From Doryteuthis pealeii (Eukaryota > Mollusca > Cephalopoda > Myopsida > Loliginidae): 64,000 bases of DNA. The stretch covers positions 53,134,165 to 53,198,164 of the forward strand of contig CM042157.1 of assembly GCA_023376005.1 (NCBI GenBank), given 5' to 3'. The position numbers and the translations under genes are program-made. Below are positions 53,645 through 64,000 of this stretch, in pieces; within the stretch, counting starts at the first letter, position 1; each line of letters begins with the position of its first letter. The notes beneath the pieces are model-generated. The model did no database searches, was not told where the DNA came from, and saw only the letters and a program-made list of their open reading frames with translations.

Positions 53645-53908
53645 TATATTTTTTTTACTAAACTGACATTAACAGCATATTTTGATTTCAGGAATATTTA
53701 GGAATATATTTGAAATTTTTTTTTTTAAAAAGAATATTCAGATAAAGTCATAATCATCTTTAATAAGTGAGCCAGCAGCTAAATTTAATTTGTACAAAAT
53801 AGATATAACTGATAATTACTTGGTTTTTAATCAATTCTATAAGACAATCATTTGAATGTTTATAATTCTATATTTTATGTCCAGGCTTTTGCTTTTTATA
53901 ATCTTTTT

Positions 53909-54863
53909 GGACCTAGACACCAATAGGCACCCTGGCCCAGATCTATTTTGAAAGGAACTAAATTTTGCTTTTCACCGGTTGTTTAGTAAACAAAATCAAC
54001 AGCCGGACGATAAAAACCAGTAACATTTTTATACTAAAATAGTTTTTGATTTTAATAAAAAAATTAGTTATTTCATGATGTTGTTGTTAGCATGTGAAAA
54101 AATTAATTTTGTACTAAAGATAAACTAATATTGTTATATAAAAAAAAAAAAATCTTAAAACAAAAGACATTTATTTATTTTCCATGTTAATGAGTTATTT
54201 CATGTTGTTAGTATACGTTAAAAAATAATTTTCAACCAACAATTAACTAATATTGTTATTGACATTATAACAATATTATTTCAGATAGAAATCCACATAG
54301 GGACACATGAAAAATAAATTTTATAAATAGTGTAATACCATTTCTGAACAACATCCTTTTATTTAAATAAACATATCTGCATTTCTCTTGTGATTAAATA
54401 AAACTATTTTAATATAAAAACATGTCTTTAATTTAAAGTTTTATCATTAAAACAAAAATAACAATATTAGTTTAAAATTAAAAAGTATTCATTCAAAAAA
54501 AGATTTTTCTAGGGTTAGGGTTAGCAGTTATTATAACATTATAATATACTTTTTATAGCTTTAACCATCCCCATGTTAAATGTGTTTAACTTTAAAAGTT
54601 TTATAATTAAAAAGAATTACTATTAAATTAACAACAACATGAAATAAGTAAAAAGAAAAGTGTCTTTAATATAAAAACGTGTCTTTCGTTTTATAATTAG
54701 AAAAAAAAAAATGCTATTGAAGTAAAAACTTCAAGATGATATAACAAAAAAATATGTGTATAAAAATCGTCTGTTAACAAACAACCGGATTTTAACAGTG
54801 AAAAGCAAAACATATCCTTTTGAATCTAGGTCTCATCTGGGGTGCTTATTGGTGTCTTGGTCC
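53909..54863. mobile_element. 955-bp inverted-repeat DNA transposon, superfamily unassigned
   Basis: Perfect 8-bp target duplication ATCTTTTT at 53901-53908 and 54864-54871. Terminal inverted repeats of about 90 bp start GGACCTAGACACCAATAGGC (left) and GGACCAAGACACCAATAAGC (right, complement). The 8-bp duplication with GG ends fits Merlin; the long TIR would fit a Mutator-like element. The interior has an approximate tandem of about 120 bp (54055-54265) and AGGGTTAGGGTTAG (54512-54525). No transposase is seen. Confidence 0.85.
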
Positions 54864-54871
54864 ATCTTTTT

Positions 54872-56603
54872 TTATTAGTACACATTTTATTACAGACAAC
54901 AGAATATATTTGAGCTAAGTCTTTAATTTGAAGAGATAACCATAAAACTATTATCCCAAACAATACCAAGTTACTTTGCTAGTAATCAATAAAAATACAC
55001 TAGAGAATAAAATACTATTTTTAGTATTTGAGTGTATAATAATAACAATAAAAAACTAAAATTATCTAAAGACAAAAATAGATTACTGATTGCTACAATT
55101 AAAGCTACAGAAGAAACAAGTGAAGGAAAAATATTAAAAGTTCAATTTTTTTCTAATCCTTTTTATCCTCTTTTTCTAAGCTTAAAATGTCCAGGCAATT
55201 TAAGGTTTGTGAGTAATATGCTAAATAAAGTTAATGATTTCAATAGTTCAAAATGGTGGAAGGTTACTTTCGTTTACTTATGTTATTAAAAGGATTTAAA
55301 GAAACATTTGTGAAATAGTCCAACAACAAATATATTTTATCCAAATAAATTTTTTTATTTTTTCTTTAAATTTAGAGTGAAAAAACCAAAGCAAACATGT
55401 CAGAACCAAATTTTGTTTGAAGTTTTTAATATTGTATCAGATGACCTGTGAACCTGTTAGGTTCCCATTGTAATGGCAGTCCATGATGATATTGATGCTT
55501 CTATTTACAAAGAAGTAGATGATTTTAATTAGCATTTCATAGCTATCTTTTATAACAAGAATTTGAATGATTAAAAAATGACATTCAACAGGAATATAGC
55601 CTCCCACAATTGCAAATTGGATTAGAAATTGCTTTATTCTCTAAGAACATTTTATGTATATTACTCTCACTATGAGGTACCATTTTGCTATTACAAACAA
55701 TAAGAATTTCAGTAATATATAGATAATTAATAGTAAATTAATTAGGATTGAAAAAAAAAAAAAAATCTTTTTAAAATAATGATTCATCAAAATTCCAGTT
55801 GTACTAAATTTTGCTTAACAATACATGTAAAACATTTTGATATGACAGTCTCTGGGCATGTTTGTTGTATTGACAAAATATAAACTAGAAGAGACCAACA
55901 ACTAATAAGCATAATCAACCAGGAGTTCTTATTGTTTTGAACATTTGAAAAAGGAAGGATTTTATTGTAAACAAGACTGCTTTCTTGTCATAATTTATAA
56001 ATTTGAAAATACAGTCAATATTCTTTCTTGTGTCAAAAAGAGTAAATTGACTTGGAGAAATATTGTGTTTATGCTCTGATCATTTGTAATAGTTTTGTAA
56101 TTAATTGTGATAATTTAATATATGCTGAAATACTCATATACTTGTGGATACAAGTACATCAAACGTGGAAAAAAAATCAATAAATGTATAGAACTAATGC
56201 AGTGGCAACTTATGATAAAAACACAAATAATTAAAAAAAAAAAGAAGATATTCCCTAAATTCCTAGATTGAATAAGGTACTCAAGTCATTATGGAGGTTT
56301 ATTAAATGTTTATTAATTTTTCCTTTACTTGCATTTTGTTTATGTTAAAATATAGTTTCTCAAACTGTTAGTTACAGGCATGGACTTAGTTATTTGTCAT
56401 ATTGCAAATTTCATTTTAGAACTATCAACTTTTTGTACACAAAATTACTTTAGAGTGAAAGTTATTTGTTTAGTTTATATAATCAAATAATTTTGCTTGT
56501 ATATTTTAACAAATTCATTAGAATAGTAAATATGGCTGTTAGGCAAGTTTGTTCCATATAGAATGGATAATAAATAAAATAGGGGAAGAATGAGATTATT
56601 TTA
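54872..56603. other. AT-rich intergenic DNA, no gene seen
   Basis: The 85-codon frame at 55032-55289 has no recognised similarity. No other feature is seen. Confidence 0.6.
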
Positions 56604-57161
56604 CTAGGGTGACTCAAAAGTTTTGTAGTATTTTGGTAACATGAGGCATAATTTGACATCTATGGATACTTTTTACCAAGGTCGTGAAGATGACAAATCA
56701 TATTGGACTGTGAGATACTGAGCTTGTCTAATACTCTCCAAGCGCTATTTCTATGACTAAGAGTGCAACCTCAGAATCCATGGTTTTTAGTGAGACCTTG
56801 CCTGATTATCAAGGTTTTTGCAACCTGAAAAAAACTTCAGGAACCATCTGTTGGTTACTGTACTGTGATCAACTGCAACTTCACCTTTCACACAACAAAT
56901 GTTTTTGGTTGTTTCTACAGTGTTGTTGGCCAGTTTGAACTCATAAAGCATAAGTTCCCAAATTAGACTACATTGCATAGTTATATCTGTGTGGCTTTCA
57001 AATCACACATGAAGCAAAGCAATGCACGTCAATGCACCAACTACCATAATACTACCAACTGCAGTGGTTACCTTCCATGACTTGAACTGCTTCAGTCACG
57101 TGATATATGCGCTGCAAACTAGTACATACCAAAATATTGCAAAACTTTCAACTCACTCTAA
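56604..57161 (-). mobile_element. Internally deleted mariner element, 558 bp, keeping only the N-terminal transposase region
   Basis: TA flanks both ends (56602-56603, 57162-57163), with inverted termini CTAGGGTGACTCAAAAG and the complement of TTAGAGTGAGTTGAAAG. The minus strand encodes VAVDHSTVTNRWFLKFFSG and CKNLDNQARS, the DNA-binding helix-turn-helix. Same family as 8156-8932. The catalytic domain is deleted. Confidence 0.85.
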
Positions 57162-57163
57162 TA

Positions 57164-58181
57164 CTTAGCATTCATTCAATATTCTTTTTATTACAAAACC
57201 AATGAAAACAAACTTACTAATTAAACTTATACAGAATACAATGAAAGTACAAATTAGTTAAAACATTCTGTTTAAGTGTCTACATATGAAATACTTTAAA
57301 TTCAGGTGTGATCAATCCTGAGCAATTATGACTGTAATACTAAAATAGAGAAATATGTTAAGTAGCAAAACCCCACACCTGGAGGCAGGAGGGGAAAGGA
57401 GGTTTTTTTTTGTAATTTCTGGAAAGATAGATAAGTAATTTAGTGAGTGATTTCTATTAGAAAAATGTCTAATTTTGTAGCCTATTTTAATATTTAACAT
57501 TGCTACAAAGTAAATCTTGGACCACCTTTTATATAAAAACAAATAGAAATCAAGCAAAGTGAACTCTTTTTCATATTTAATTTTTTAAATATATATTTAT
57601 TGTGGTTTAGTTGCTAAATGTAATTTAATACTGAAAAGCTTAATTATTTTACCATGTAATCTATATACAGGGTTTATTGCATCTGGATATAATCAGGTAA
57701 AAAGATCTTGTTTAAAGTTGAAACCAACAAACTTATTTAGTAACTATCAATTTCCAAGACCTTGGAAGTTATTGCAGAATTCTGATCCCCTTTTCTGCTT
57801 AGTTTGTAAAAATAGGAACTAGAATTTGTCAAATTAGTAAAGGTGTGAAAACTAGAGTAGTCTTGATATTAAACATCTTTTTAACCCCTAATTTTATCTT
57901 TCTAAACAGATTCATGTAAAAATATCTCATAAGTTCACCATCAACCTGGTATTTAATCAAAATAAATGAACAGAAACATTCACAGTAGGGCTTATTATTT
58001 TTAGCTTATCAAAAGCATATAAAATATTTTTGTTATATCTTAGTCTGACAGTAAATAATGAATAAATGCAGGAGACAATATTAGAAGTCAACTATTTGTA
58101 TTTTTTATTTTGTTCAAAATATATATACACTATTTATAGTCTTTCTAGACTAGTTTATTGTGTTAGTGAGGGCTGTTTTTA
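57164..58181. other. AT-rich intergenic DNA, possibly including LTR of the adjacent gypsy element
   Basis: Lies downstream of the gypsy pol stop on the minus strand. A candidate LTR cannot be delimited because the matching upstream LTR is not in the window. No gene. Confidence 0.4.
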
Positions 58182-59060
58182 TCACTTCACAACATCTCCC
58201 CCTTTTAAAATTTCACTTCCTCCTGAAGTCGTATATTTTTGTCTTTTTGGATCGATGTCCACAGTTGAAGATGGTTGTCTTTTACGCTTGCTAGACTGTC
58301 TCTGTTCTGGTACTACTTGAGTTTTGGTAATTCAAACAAATCATAGATCACCTTAATAGGTTCTTCCATACGATAATTTGGTTCAGATGTATACCTCTTT
58401 TTAAATTGGTTAGTGTCTTTTAATAATATATTTGGGATGTTCACTGGATATACACTAGTCTTCCAATTCATTTTTTAATAATGCCTTTCTTCCAGCTAAT
58501 TTTTCCATTTTCATACTTTTTAAAATAGATTTTTTGCTGGGTTTGAAAACTTTTGTTGTATCAGCATTATTTTTCTTAAACTTTTTGTTTTTGTTAGGTA
58601 TTAATTTATCAAATACTGATTGTATCTTCCTAGCATAAATTCGACTGATGATAATCCTAAAGTTGTACTCTGGTTTGGAGTTATCCAATACACTGAGAAA
58701 TTGTTGTTATAATTTGTCTTCAGTTTCACCTCTATCCACTTTTCTTAATGCTCGCTTAAATGTATCTATAAAGGGTTCGGTTTGGTCATTAGATCTTGCA
58801 TGGAATGGAGCAGTTGTCACATGACTAATTGAAAATTCTTTGCAGAAATCTCCAAATTCTTTAGCTGTGAATTGACTTCTGTTATCCATCACAATTATAT
58901 CAGGGATACCAAATCTTTCGAAGATCCAGTGCAAAAAATATTATTGTACTTTTGCATGTCAGTCTCCTGTATTTGGCAACTTCTGGTCACTTTGTGAAAT
59001 TATCTACCACAATAAGGTAATAAATCCCATTCATTTTCTTTAGTGATGCAGGTATAACAA
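58182..59060 (-). pseudogene. Ty3/gypsy retrotransposon pol remnant: integrase core and pol C-terminus
   Basis: The minus strand encodes YYLIVVDNFTKWPEVA (about 58985-59030, first catalytic Asp), FERFGIPDIIVMDNRSQFTA (about 58865-58925, second Asp), APFHARSNDQTEPF (about 58780-58822, catalytic Glu) and later RKIQSVFDKLIPNKNKK. It ends with SGGSEILKGGDVVK and TGA at 58182-58184, a typical gypsy pol end. The frame is broken after the first Asp, after DKL (stop at 58707), and between about 58320 and 58455. Substitutions in the conserved DNG and NGQAER boxes (to DNR and NDQTEP) also suggest inactivity. Upstream domains are absent, replaced by the fold-back element at 59087. Confidence 0.88.
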
Positions 59061-59086
59061 AAATATCATCACAATAGTCTGATTAT

Positions 59087-59791
59087 GATAAAGTTAGACA
59101 ATCCCCAAAATGTGAGCTTCCAATTCCAAAAATTAGCAGAGTTATGTTGATTTTTAGCTCTCCAAATTTTGTGGGGTTGGCGAAAAATGGCAACTTTTTG
59201 TAACCTATTTTTGTCTGTAAAATGATTTCTAGATTTTTAGTAGTAGGGAAGCCCTACTACTAAAAATTGATTTATAAAAGCATTTTTACCCAAGGAATCC
59301 AAAATTGCTATCAAAAAGTCTTAAAGTCAACCAATTTTAAGTTATTGATGATTTCTGAGTTTTTCATAGCAAGATCAATATTCTAATGTGGCACTGCAAT
59401 CTATGACAAAAATTATTTTCTATCATTATTTCACATATATTGAACATTATTTATACCAAAAAGATGGTTTGATTTTTGCTCAGAACTGAAGTTACAGCAT
59501 CAGTTAAAATTTTGCAAATCAGAAATCATTAATAACTTAAAATTGGTTAACTAAGACTTTTTGATAGTATTTTCGGATTCATTGGTCTAAAATGCTTTTA
59601 TAAAGCAATTTTTAGGAGGAGGGAACCCCTAGAACTCATTTTACAGACAAAAATAGAGTACAAAAAAGTCGCCATTTTTCGTGACCTCTGCCCAAATTTG
59701 TTGGTTATGTCAATTTTTAGAATCAACATAATTCTGCTAATTTTTGGAATTGGAAGCTCAAATTTTGGGTATTGTCTAACTTTGAGATAGT
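59087..59791. repeat. Fold-back inverted repeat, about 270-bp arms and 150-bp spacer
   Basis: The left arm (59087 to about 59361) and right arm (about 59515 to 59791) are complementary with moderate divergence; both contain TTGGAATTGGAAGCTC (or complement) and CTATTTTTGTCTGTAAAATG. The left arm carries a perfect 16-bp-arm hairpin (59233-59248 and 59252-59267, loop AAG) that is absent from the right arm. It sits directly upstream of the truncated gypsy pol. Confidence 0.88.
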
Positions 59792-59905
59792 CTACACCTG
59801 GACAAAATTTCAGAATAATCAAAGTGCAAATTTTTACAAATTTTTGCAAAATGTTGTAGCTTTGGTACATACATACGTAAACAAATTACTAAGGCCTACC
59901 TAATA

Positions 59906-59939
<34 letters not shown>

Positions 59940-60231
59940 AAGAAAGGGGAGAAGAAAGTGGAAAAAAAAGTGAAAGGAAGAAGAAAAAAGGCTGGGCCAA
60001 AGCTGGAATGATACTAAGACATTGTTAGACAGAAACACATAAACAGAGAATTTCAAGGAGGAATTCAACAGAATGGACAGAACCTAGCAGCGAGCTAACA
60101 CCTCTGGACCTTCAGAAATCTTTTGACGAAGAGATCTTTATCTCGAAATATTAAGAATAAATCAAGGCTAACAAAAAACATCAGTTACCTCATTTTTCTT
60201 TACACTTGCATTGTGATAGCCTCCAAAACCA

Positions 60232-60240
<9 letters not shown>
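59792..60240. other. Poly-A/purine tract and unassigned sequence
   Basis: Poly-A at 59907-59937 followed by an A/G-rich stretch to about 59990; 59991-60235 is less biased but not recognised. Confidence 0.5.
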
Positions 60241-60274
<34 letters not shown>

Positions 60275-60275
<1 letters not shown>

Positions 60276-60301
60276 TTCATTAACGAAAATATATACATGT
60301 T

Positions 60302-60361
<60 letters not shown>

Positions 60362-60490
60362 ATATAATACAAACATGTATATATTTTCGTTAATGAAAAT
60401 GTGCACAGAATTGGTAGTACCTAGTGTGTGTGTGTGTGTATATATATACACACACACACACAGGTACTACCGATTTCTGTGCACATTTTC
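60275..60490. repeat. Two adjacent palindromes sharing a boundary
   Basis: The first (60275-60398) has arms TTTCATTAACGAAAATATAT... around a (TA)n centre. The second (60395-60490) has about 48-bp arms GAAAATGTGCACAGAA... around a (GT)n-(TA)n-(CA)n centre and contains two head-to-head GGTAGTACCT/AGGTACTACC motifs, like hAT-family ends seen elsewhere. Confidence 0.88.
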
Positions 60491-62803
60491 ATTTTAAAAA
60501 CAAATTAAAATTGATTATTTATGGTCAAATTTTTGTTTAAGTCGAAAGTAGTAATATAATGAGCATCAGAAAAAAAGAGAAAAAAAAAAAAAAAAAAAAA
60601 GAAACATATTACATATATAATTTATTTCTAATACATTTTAAACAATCAAATTTGCCCAAAATGTACGCTTTGTGTGAAGTTGTTACGGACTAAAAAAACC
60701 ACATTATTTAAGATTTTAAGGCTTCTTAGAAATCAATAACAAAAAACATTAAATACACTATGTACAAAAAAATTATTAACTTTTAAATGAAACTTTTTTT
60801 TTTTTTGTGTAAACATACAGAAAAAAAATTCTTGTGGGTTTTGTTTACAAGAGAAAAACACAAAAAATAAATAATAAATAAATAAATAAATAAAACTGAC
60901 AGAGCGCCCCCCCCCCCATCAGTTTTTTTGTTTGTTTTTTGTCATGTGATCTATTTTTCTACAGTGGGCTGAGATTGATTAAAAAAAAAAATTACCAAAA
61001 ATCAGGGAATTTTAGACGGAACAAATATTGGTGTATAATTTTTTTCACTGACAATATAAAAGTATATATATATATTATATATATATATATATATACATAA
61101 ACAGTAAAAAAAAGACCCCCCACCATTTTCCCCCCTATTTAATTTTCTGATTTTCAGTACTTATTTTCTACCAGAGGCGCTTCTTTAAAAAAATGTTCTC
61201 TTCCTCTATTCACACCTTTGGTTTTTTGTCTTTTTATTCATACTGTAATTAGTTTCAATTTTGTATATTCCCACCGATATTGTGTGCCCCCAAAATAAGG
61301 GGGGGGGCTGAAAAAAATCAGAATTGAAATAAAATAACTGATGCATTATAAAATTAATTCATTGATAAATCAACACTGAAAATTTCATTAAAATCGGATA
61401 ATTCCTTGACTTTTGGAAATTTCTTTTCAATCAGGGGGGTTAAATTTATTATGTAAAATACGTGTGAAGTCAAGATTGGCAGATTCTAAGATATACCCCC
61501 TCAAAAAAAAAAAAAAAAAAAGATTTGGCATTAGATAACATAAGGATTCACATGCCATTAAACACCAACCAACCAAGTCAAAAGAGAAAAAACAAACCTG
61601 AAATTCCATCTATAGAAAAATGCCCAAAGAAAATTATTTTAATACAATAAATGAATCACTGTATAACTATTACTAGGAAGTAAAATTTTAGCTTGATAAT
61701 GTACTGTAGCAGTAGTATAAATACAACTGTAGAAATATCAACATATTGCAGTCGGTTATTTAAAAAAATTAATGATATAAAAATGTTGCTATCACTGAAT
61801 GAAATAACTACTCAACAGTTAGTAATGGAATCATGAAAATATAAAATCGACAATTACTTCTGAATATTATGAAGGTAGACATGGTTAAACATATGTACCT
61901 TTCATTGCTAAGAGTAAAAAAGAAACCAGTCAGAATTCTGACTGGTTTCTTTTGAGAGTTTGACCTTAAATAATAGATTTAATTAATTTTAATTCGTTTT
62001 TAAAAAACTGTAGCAGACGAATTTTGAGTATACCTAATATTATATACTGATCTAAGTACATAGGGCTATTAAAAAAAAAAGTTATCCTTATCTGTACGTA
62101 CAGTTCAACTGTGATTCAATTACATTTAACTTGTTATAATTCCAGTTATCTATTATCATACTAAAGCTGAGCGAATCCCTTTTTGTTTCCTAAATTCGTT
62201 TTTATTGTTTATGAGACAGATGTTATACTAAGTTATTCCTTAGGTCTAGGACTGAATTCTGTTTAAAAAAAGTCATTTTCATCGTTTTAATTAGCAGTAA
62301 TTGGCAATTAAGTAAAAAATTGACCCATGTCTTACTTAACATTGTACCTAGTAAATAAATTGTCTTTTCTTTTAGAAAATCAGTCTGACGCTAATGTTTA
62401 ATGTTTTTTTTTAAAGAAAAATCATAGCTGACCCTATATGAACTTCCAATTTGACGTGTAAAATTTATCCCCCCCCCCCATATTTAACAAAATGAAACTT
62501 GAATAAAGGTTAATATTATCATAAAATTTTTTGGACCATTCAAAAGAAGAAACATTAAAAAAAAAAAAAAAAAAAAAAAATCCTGAATATTTAAAAAAAA
62601 AAAAAAAAAAATTCTAAAAGTATCATTTGGAAGATTAAAGAAAACTCCAAATTAAAAGAAAAAAAAATCCTAACATAGAATTCCTGAAATCATGTTTTAA
62701 ATTGATGTTTACGTTAAATTTTGACCATTCAAAATAGCGGACGTAATAATTACCATTAAAAATAAGAAAATATTTATCTCATTAAAATATACTCCTAATT
62801 TAG

Positions 62804-62834
<31 letters not shown>

Positions 62835-62950
62835 TACTTTGAATTGACGAAATAATATTGTCGTGTGATTTTTCCAACAATCTAACTCTAGCTCAATGGG
62901 TCACGTTTTTACCAGTTTCTTATAAATATGCAAATGGATTAGTTTTAACA
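60491..62950. repeat. AT-rich hAT-associated repeat remnants
   Basis: Includes the 60-bp core in minus orientation at about 61355-61415, homopolymer runs (60580-60600, 62560-62580), (TA)n at 61063-61095, an 18-bp-arm perfect palindrome at 61918-61953 (centre CAGAATTCTG), and segments matching 35450 and 43060. No gene is seen. Confidence 0.55.
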
Positions 62951-63014
62951 GTAGGTACCACCAATTTTGATACCATAGATGTATTTTACAATATCAATAC
63001 AACCTCCCTGATTG

Positions 63015-63046
<32 letters not shown>

Positions 63047-63310
63047 AAAGGAATTATCTGATTTTAATGAAATCATCAGTGTTGATTTATCAATGAATGA
63101 ATTTTATAATGCCTCAGTTATTTTATTTCAAAACTTTCTGAGTTTTTTTCATATCACTTAACTTTGACCACACCCCTTATTTTGGGGTCGCAAAATATCA
63201 GTGGGGTTATATAAAATTGAAACTAATTACAGTATAAATAAAAAGACAAGAGAATGAAAGTGTGAACAGAAAAAATATTTAAAGGAGCGATTTTGGTACT
63301 GAAAATTAAA

Positions 63311-63353
<43 letters not shown>

Positions 63354-63420
63354 AAAACATTTGGAGATTTTTTTACTCTATTGTTTATAAAATATATTTT
63401 TTCTTTTAGATCAATGATCT
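62951..63420 (+). repeat. Repeat beginning TAGGTACCACC, carrying the shared core
   Basis: Starts TAGGTACCACCAATTTTGAT, followed by poly-A (63018-63043), the 60-bp core at about 63050-63115 and GAAACTAATTACAGTATAAA at 63219-63238. A second poly-A is at 63315-63351. The right terminus is not located. Confidence 0.5.
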
Positions 63421-64000
63421 AAGATCATCAATGAAAAGATTATACATGAACTGTCAGATATGCATTTTTCCACCAGAGGTTGAACAAACTCATCAAGAAA
63501 AGATTTTTTAATTTTTTAAACTTCTATCGGGTGTGTGTGGGGGGGGGGAGAGAGGAACAACTGAAGACTGGAAGGAACACTGAATGAACGAAAAAAAGAA
63601 AAGAGGAACAATTAAAAACTGAAATGAACATGTAATGAACATTAAAAAAACCCAAAACAAACGAAGAAATCAAGTATGGTCCCTGCCAAGTAGGCTGAAA
63701 ATTTATTTCATATTGTTGTAACTATCGTGTTTCACTGGCATTAGTTCATTATGGAGATAGAGAAGAAATGTAGAGTATGGAGGATTTTGTTCGTGATTTG
63801 TTCTCTAAAACTGAAGATTTCAATTTGTTAACCAAAAGAATTGTTGGGAGAAATATCTGCAACATTCCCAGAAAGATAGCCTGAACTGTTAACAGAGATC
63901 TATTTTTTCTTATATCATTAATGAAGTTTTGAAATTACTATTGGTAAAGAGGAAACGGTAAAAGCAAATAAAAAACACTATCAACTCACCAACCGCTCAA
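63421..64000. other. Window end, no gene seen
   Basis: A (GT)n-poly-G stretch at 63531-63549 and otherwise unremarkable AT-rich DNA. Confidence 0.55.

Noticed and set aside
60123..60497. 124-residue frame
   Set aside because: Mostly (TA)n and (CA)n translated as IY and TH repeats across palindromes.

Overview
The window is animal nuclear DNA: very AT-rich, with spliced genes, tRNA-derived SINEs, mariner, hAT, Penelope, LINE and Ty3/gypsy remnants, and abundant microsatellites. The gene structure and repeat types suggest a mollusc, most likely a coleoid cephalopod. That is an inference from general resemblance, since no marker here fixes the taxon.

There is one convincing host gene, on the minus strand at 6394-10966. 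It is a PCMTD1/PCMTD2-type protein (protein-L-isoaspartate O-methyltransferase domain-containing, with a split SOCS box). It has four coding exons with canonical splice sites and encodes 556 residues. Its 5' UTR begins beyond an acceptor just upstream of the ATG, and the first exon is not identified. Its introns carry mariner and SINE insertions.

Layout: 1-1463, decayed Penelope-like element; 1515-6390, SINE, a small inverted-repeat element, simple repeats and the inferred 3' UTR; 6394-10982, PCMTD gene; 11464-12650, back-to-back SINEs and a GC-rich 264-bp insertion flanked by 16-bp direct repeats; 14305-15470, decayed LINE; 15603-16053, mariner derivative; about 16-25 kb, nested hAT-type elements with 8-bp target duplications; 26.0-29.3 kb, a huge purine-strand tract and minisatellite; 29.6-45.5 kb, more hAT-type elements, several nested, one containing a 223-bp palindrome; 45.5-58 kb, mostly featureless AT-rich DNA with scattered SINEs, mariner pieces and an unassigned 955-bp inverted-repeat transposon; 58.2-59.1 kb, Ty3/gypsy integrase and pol C-terminus; 59.1-59.8 kb, a fold-back element; 60-64 kb, palindromes, poly-A tracts and hAT-type remnants.

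Apart from the PCMTD gene nothing looks like an active cellular gene. The very long open frames at 26.0-29.4 kb are artefacts of simple repeats. The most interesting signals are structural: the density of palindromes, three-level transposon nesting with readable target duplications, and the greatly expanded spacer between the two halves of the SOCS box in the PCMTD protein.
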